Below, in pieces: positions 62,767 through 64,000 of a DNA stretch of 64,000 nt (positions are counted from its first letter, which is position 1; the number at the start of each line of letters is the position of its first letter). This stretch comes from Pseudomonas sp. CAN1 (GTDB lineage Bacteria; Pseudomonadota; Gammaproteobacteria; Pseudomonadales; Pseudomonadaceae): NCBI RefSeq assembly GCF_030462585.1, contig NZ_JASMRU010000001.1, positions 108,604 to 172,603 on the forward strand, written 5' to 3'. The notes below the pieces were generated by a model, which saw nothing but the letters and a program-made list of their open reading frames with translations, did not search any database and was not told where the DNA came from. Made by a program: the position numbers and the translations under genes.

Positions 62767-63729
62767 TCAAGCCACATCCTCCCGGCGATAGGCGTAGGTC
62801 GCGGCAAAGCGTGAAGTCAGCCAGTCGCCGCAGGTGGTCGGCGGGTACTTCGGCGGATTGTCCGCATCGAAGCAGCCGGGCAGGCACTCGATGGCGGTGT
62901 CCATGTGCGGCTCGGCGAAGAACGGCATGGAGTAGCGATCCACGCCCTCGGGGCTGATCACCCGGTGCGGGGTGGAGCGGTAACGGTCGTTGCTCCAGCG
63001 CGCCATCATGTCGCCGATATTGACCACGAAGGTGCCGTCCAGCGGCGGCGCGTCGATCCAGTCGCCCTGGCGATTCTGCACCTGCAGGCCGCCGGCATCG
63101 TCCTGGTACAGCAGGGTCACGCAGCCGTAGTCGGTGTGCGCGCCGGCGCCGGGCTGGTCGCTGCTCTGCCGGGCCGCGGCCGGCGGATAGTGGATCATGC
63201 GGAACACGCTGACCGGCTGGACGAAGCGCCGGTCGAAGAACTCGCGGTCGATCCCCAGGGCGATGGCCAGCGCGCGCAGCACGGTGCTGGCCAGTTCCTG
63301 CATGTCGGCGTAGTGCGCTTCCAGCAGCGCCTCCCAGCCCGGCAGGTCGGGGTGGCGATTGGGCCCGTAGAACGATTTGCCGGCCAGCACATCGGGGTGC
63401 TCGGGCGGCAGGTTCAGGGCCATATCGAAGGTTTCCTTGAAGTCGCTGGGCAACTCGGGGTCGAGCTGTTCCGTGGCGATGGCGCCGTAGCCGCGATGGT
63501 TGCGGCTCCGGGTGATATCGATCTGCAGCTTCTCGGCGGCCGGTTGGGCGAAGAAAGCCTTCGCTGCGGCCAGCAATGCGGCGAAGCGCTCGGCCGGCAG
63601 CGGGTGACCCTTGATGTAGAAGAAACCCCACTCGCGGCAGGCGCTGTCGATCTGCCGGGCCACGTCGGGCCAGGCGGATTCGTCGCGGCCGTAGAGCGGG
63701 GCGATATCGATGACGGGAAGGCGGTCCAT
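62767..63729 (-). CDS. Isopenicillin N synthase-like 2OG-Fe(II) oxygenase
   Basis: The 320-residue protein has the DIOX_N-type N-terminus (IDIAPLYGRDESAWPDVARQ) and the double-stranded beta-helix core with the iron-binding HxD...H (GAGAHTDYGCVTLLYQDDAG and STPHRVISPEG) and the RYS 2-oxoglutarate-contact region. It would oxidise a small molecule; in P. aeruginosa a similar gene, PA0147, is next to the deaminase PA0148. The gene converges on the lipoprotein genes. Substrate unknown. Confidence 0.88.
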   Translation of the reverse strand: MDRLPVIDIAPLYGRDESAWPDVARQIDSACREWGFFYIKGHPLPAERFAALLAAAKAFFAQPAAEKLQIDITRSRNHRGYGAIATEQLDPELPSDFKETFDMALNLPPEHPDVLAGKSFYGPNRHPDLPGWEALLEAHYADMQELASTVLRALAIALGIDREFFDRRFVQPVSVFRMIHYPPAAARQSSDQPGAGAHTDYGCVTLLYQDDAGGLQVQNRQGDWIDAPPLDGTFVVNIGDMMARWSNDRYRSTPHRVISPEGVDRYSMPFFAEPHMDTAIECLPGCFDADNPPKYPPTTCGDWLTSRFAATYAYRREDVA

Positions 63730-63787
63730 GGTTCGTTCTCGTGCAAAGCCTGCTGTTGGCAGGAGCAGGGCTGCTGGCGAAATATCG

Positions 63788-63812
63788 GTTCGCGAGCAAG
63801 CTCGCTCCTACA
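63788..63812. repeat. Single REP arm (GTTCGCGAGCAAGCTCGCTCCTAC)
   Basis: One half of the element only, between the oxygenase gene and the BMP-type gene. Confidence 0.7.
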
Positions 63813-63829
63813 GGTTCATGGCCGGGCGG

Positions 63830-64000
63830 TTACTTGGGCAGGTCGGCCTTGAGGCCTTCGACGTAGTAGTCCATCGAAGCCAGGTCGGCGTTGCTGGCCT
63901 TCACCCCGGCGGCGAAGCGTTCCTTGCCGCTCTGGTCCTTGATCGGGCCGGTGAAGGGGTGGAAGACGCCGCTGCGGATGTCGGCGATGATCCGGCTCGC
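63830..64000 (-). CDS. BMP-family ABC transporter substrate-binding protein (partial, C-terminal end)
   Basis: The stop TAA is at 63830-63832. The visible 56 residues (ASRIIADIRSGVFHPFTGPI, KDQSGKERFAAGVKASNADL, then ASMDYYVEGLKADLPK) have the typical end of a basic membrane protein (BMP/PnrA) family nucleoside- or purine-binding protein. The rest lies beyond the window edge. With the deaminase nearby, a purine uptake role is likely. Confidence 0.7.
   Translation of the reverse strand, partial: ASRIIADIRSGVFHPFTGPIKDQSGKERFAAGVKASNADLASMDYYVEGLKADLPK

Overview
The window is GC-rich and carries short palindromic REP elements of the kind found between genes in Pseudomonas (arms such as GTAGGAGCGAGC, GTAGGAGCGGACTCC and CGTAGGGCGCATAAC). 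Its protein content fits a Pseudomonas chromosome; the genus is inferred from repeats and gene families, not from a marker gene. No RNA gene, CRISPR array, insertion sequence or prophage was recognised.

Layout. (1) 1-4108: end of an ABC importer operon of the SsuABC/TauABC/NrtABC class (binding protein cut by the window edge, two different permeases, ATPase) with an MFS transporter inside it. (2) 4224-7028: a SulP anion transporter, then a paired SMR (MdtJI-like) transporter behind a roughly 220-nt leader with two palindromes. (3) 7289-49423: a complete second flagellar system of the lateral (Flag-2/laf) type: lafW-flgLKJIHGFEDCB, flgA, flagellin lafA, a ToxR-like regulator with a ToxS-like partner, motB/motA/lafS/lafF/lafE/lafD/fliS/fliD, flgN/flgM, fliJIHGFE, the sigma-54 activator lafK, and fliMNPQR-flhBA, followed by a PilZ protein. 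No chemotaxis gene is present and FliM lacks the usual N-terminal CheY-binding peptide. Good GG-N10-GC sigma-54 promoters lie before flgB and fliD. (4) Inside this locus, 18927-24735 holds a six-gene lipid-modification operon resembling E. coli ynbABCD plus a PlsC-like acyltransferase and a small membrane protein. (5) 49796-57074: a PAS-domain sensor and a PAS/AAA+/Fis sigma-54 activator, then a strong sigma-54 promoter and a three-subunit heme-dependent N-demethylase (dimethylamine-monooxygenase-like), then an APC permease. (6) 57415-64000: AEC transporter and divergent LysR regulator, REP clusters with a remnant of an SDR gene, an intact SDR, an adenosine/adenine deaminase, two tandem paralogous lipoproteins, an isopenicillin-N-synthase-like dioxygenase, and the end of a BMP-family binding protein.

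How it works together. LafK with RpoN probably switches on early lateral-flagellar operons; LafS with anti-sigma FlgM would control late genes, and the ToxR/ToxS-like pair adds a membrane-sensing input near flagellin. The PAS/sigma-54 pair probably controls the N-demethylase operon. The most unusual parts are the ynb-like lipid operon buried in the flagellar locus, the ToxRS-like pair, the FlgJ with an SLT-type transglycosylase domain, and the N-demethylase operon with its two-protein PAS regulator.
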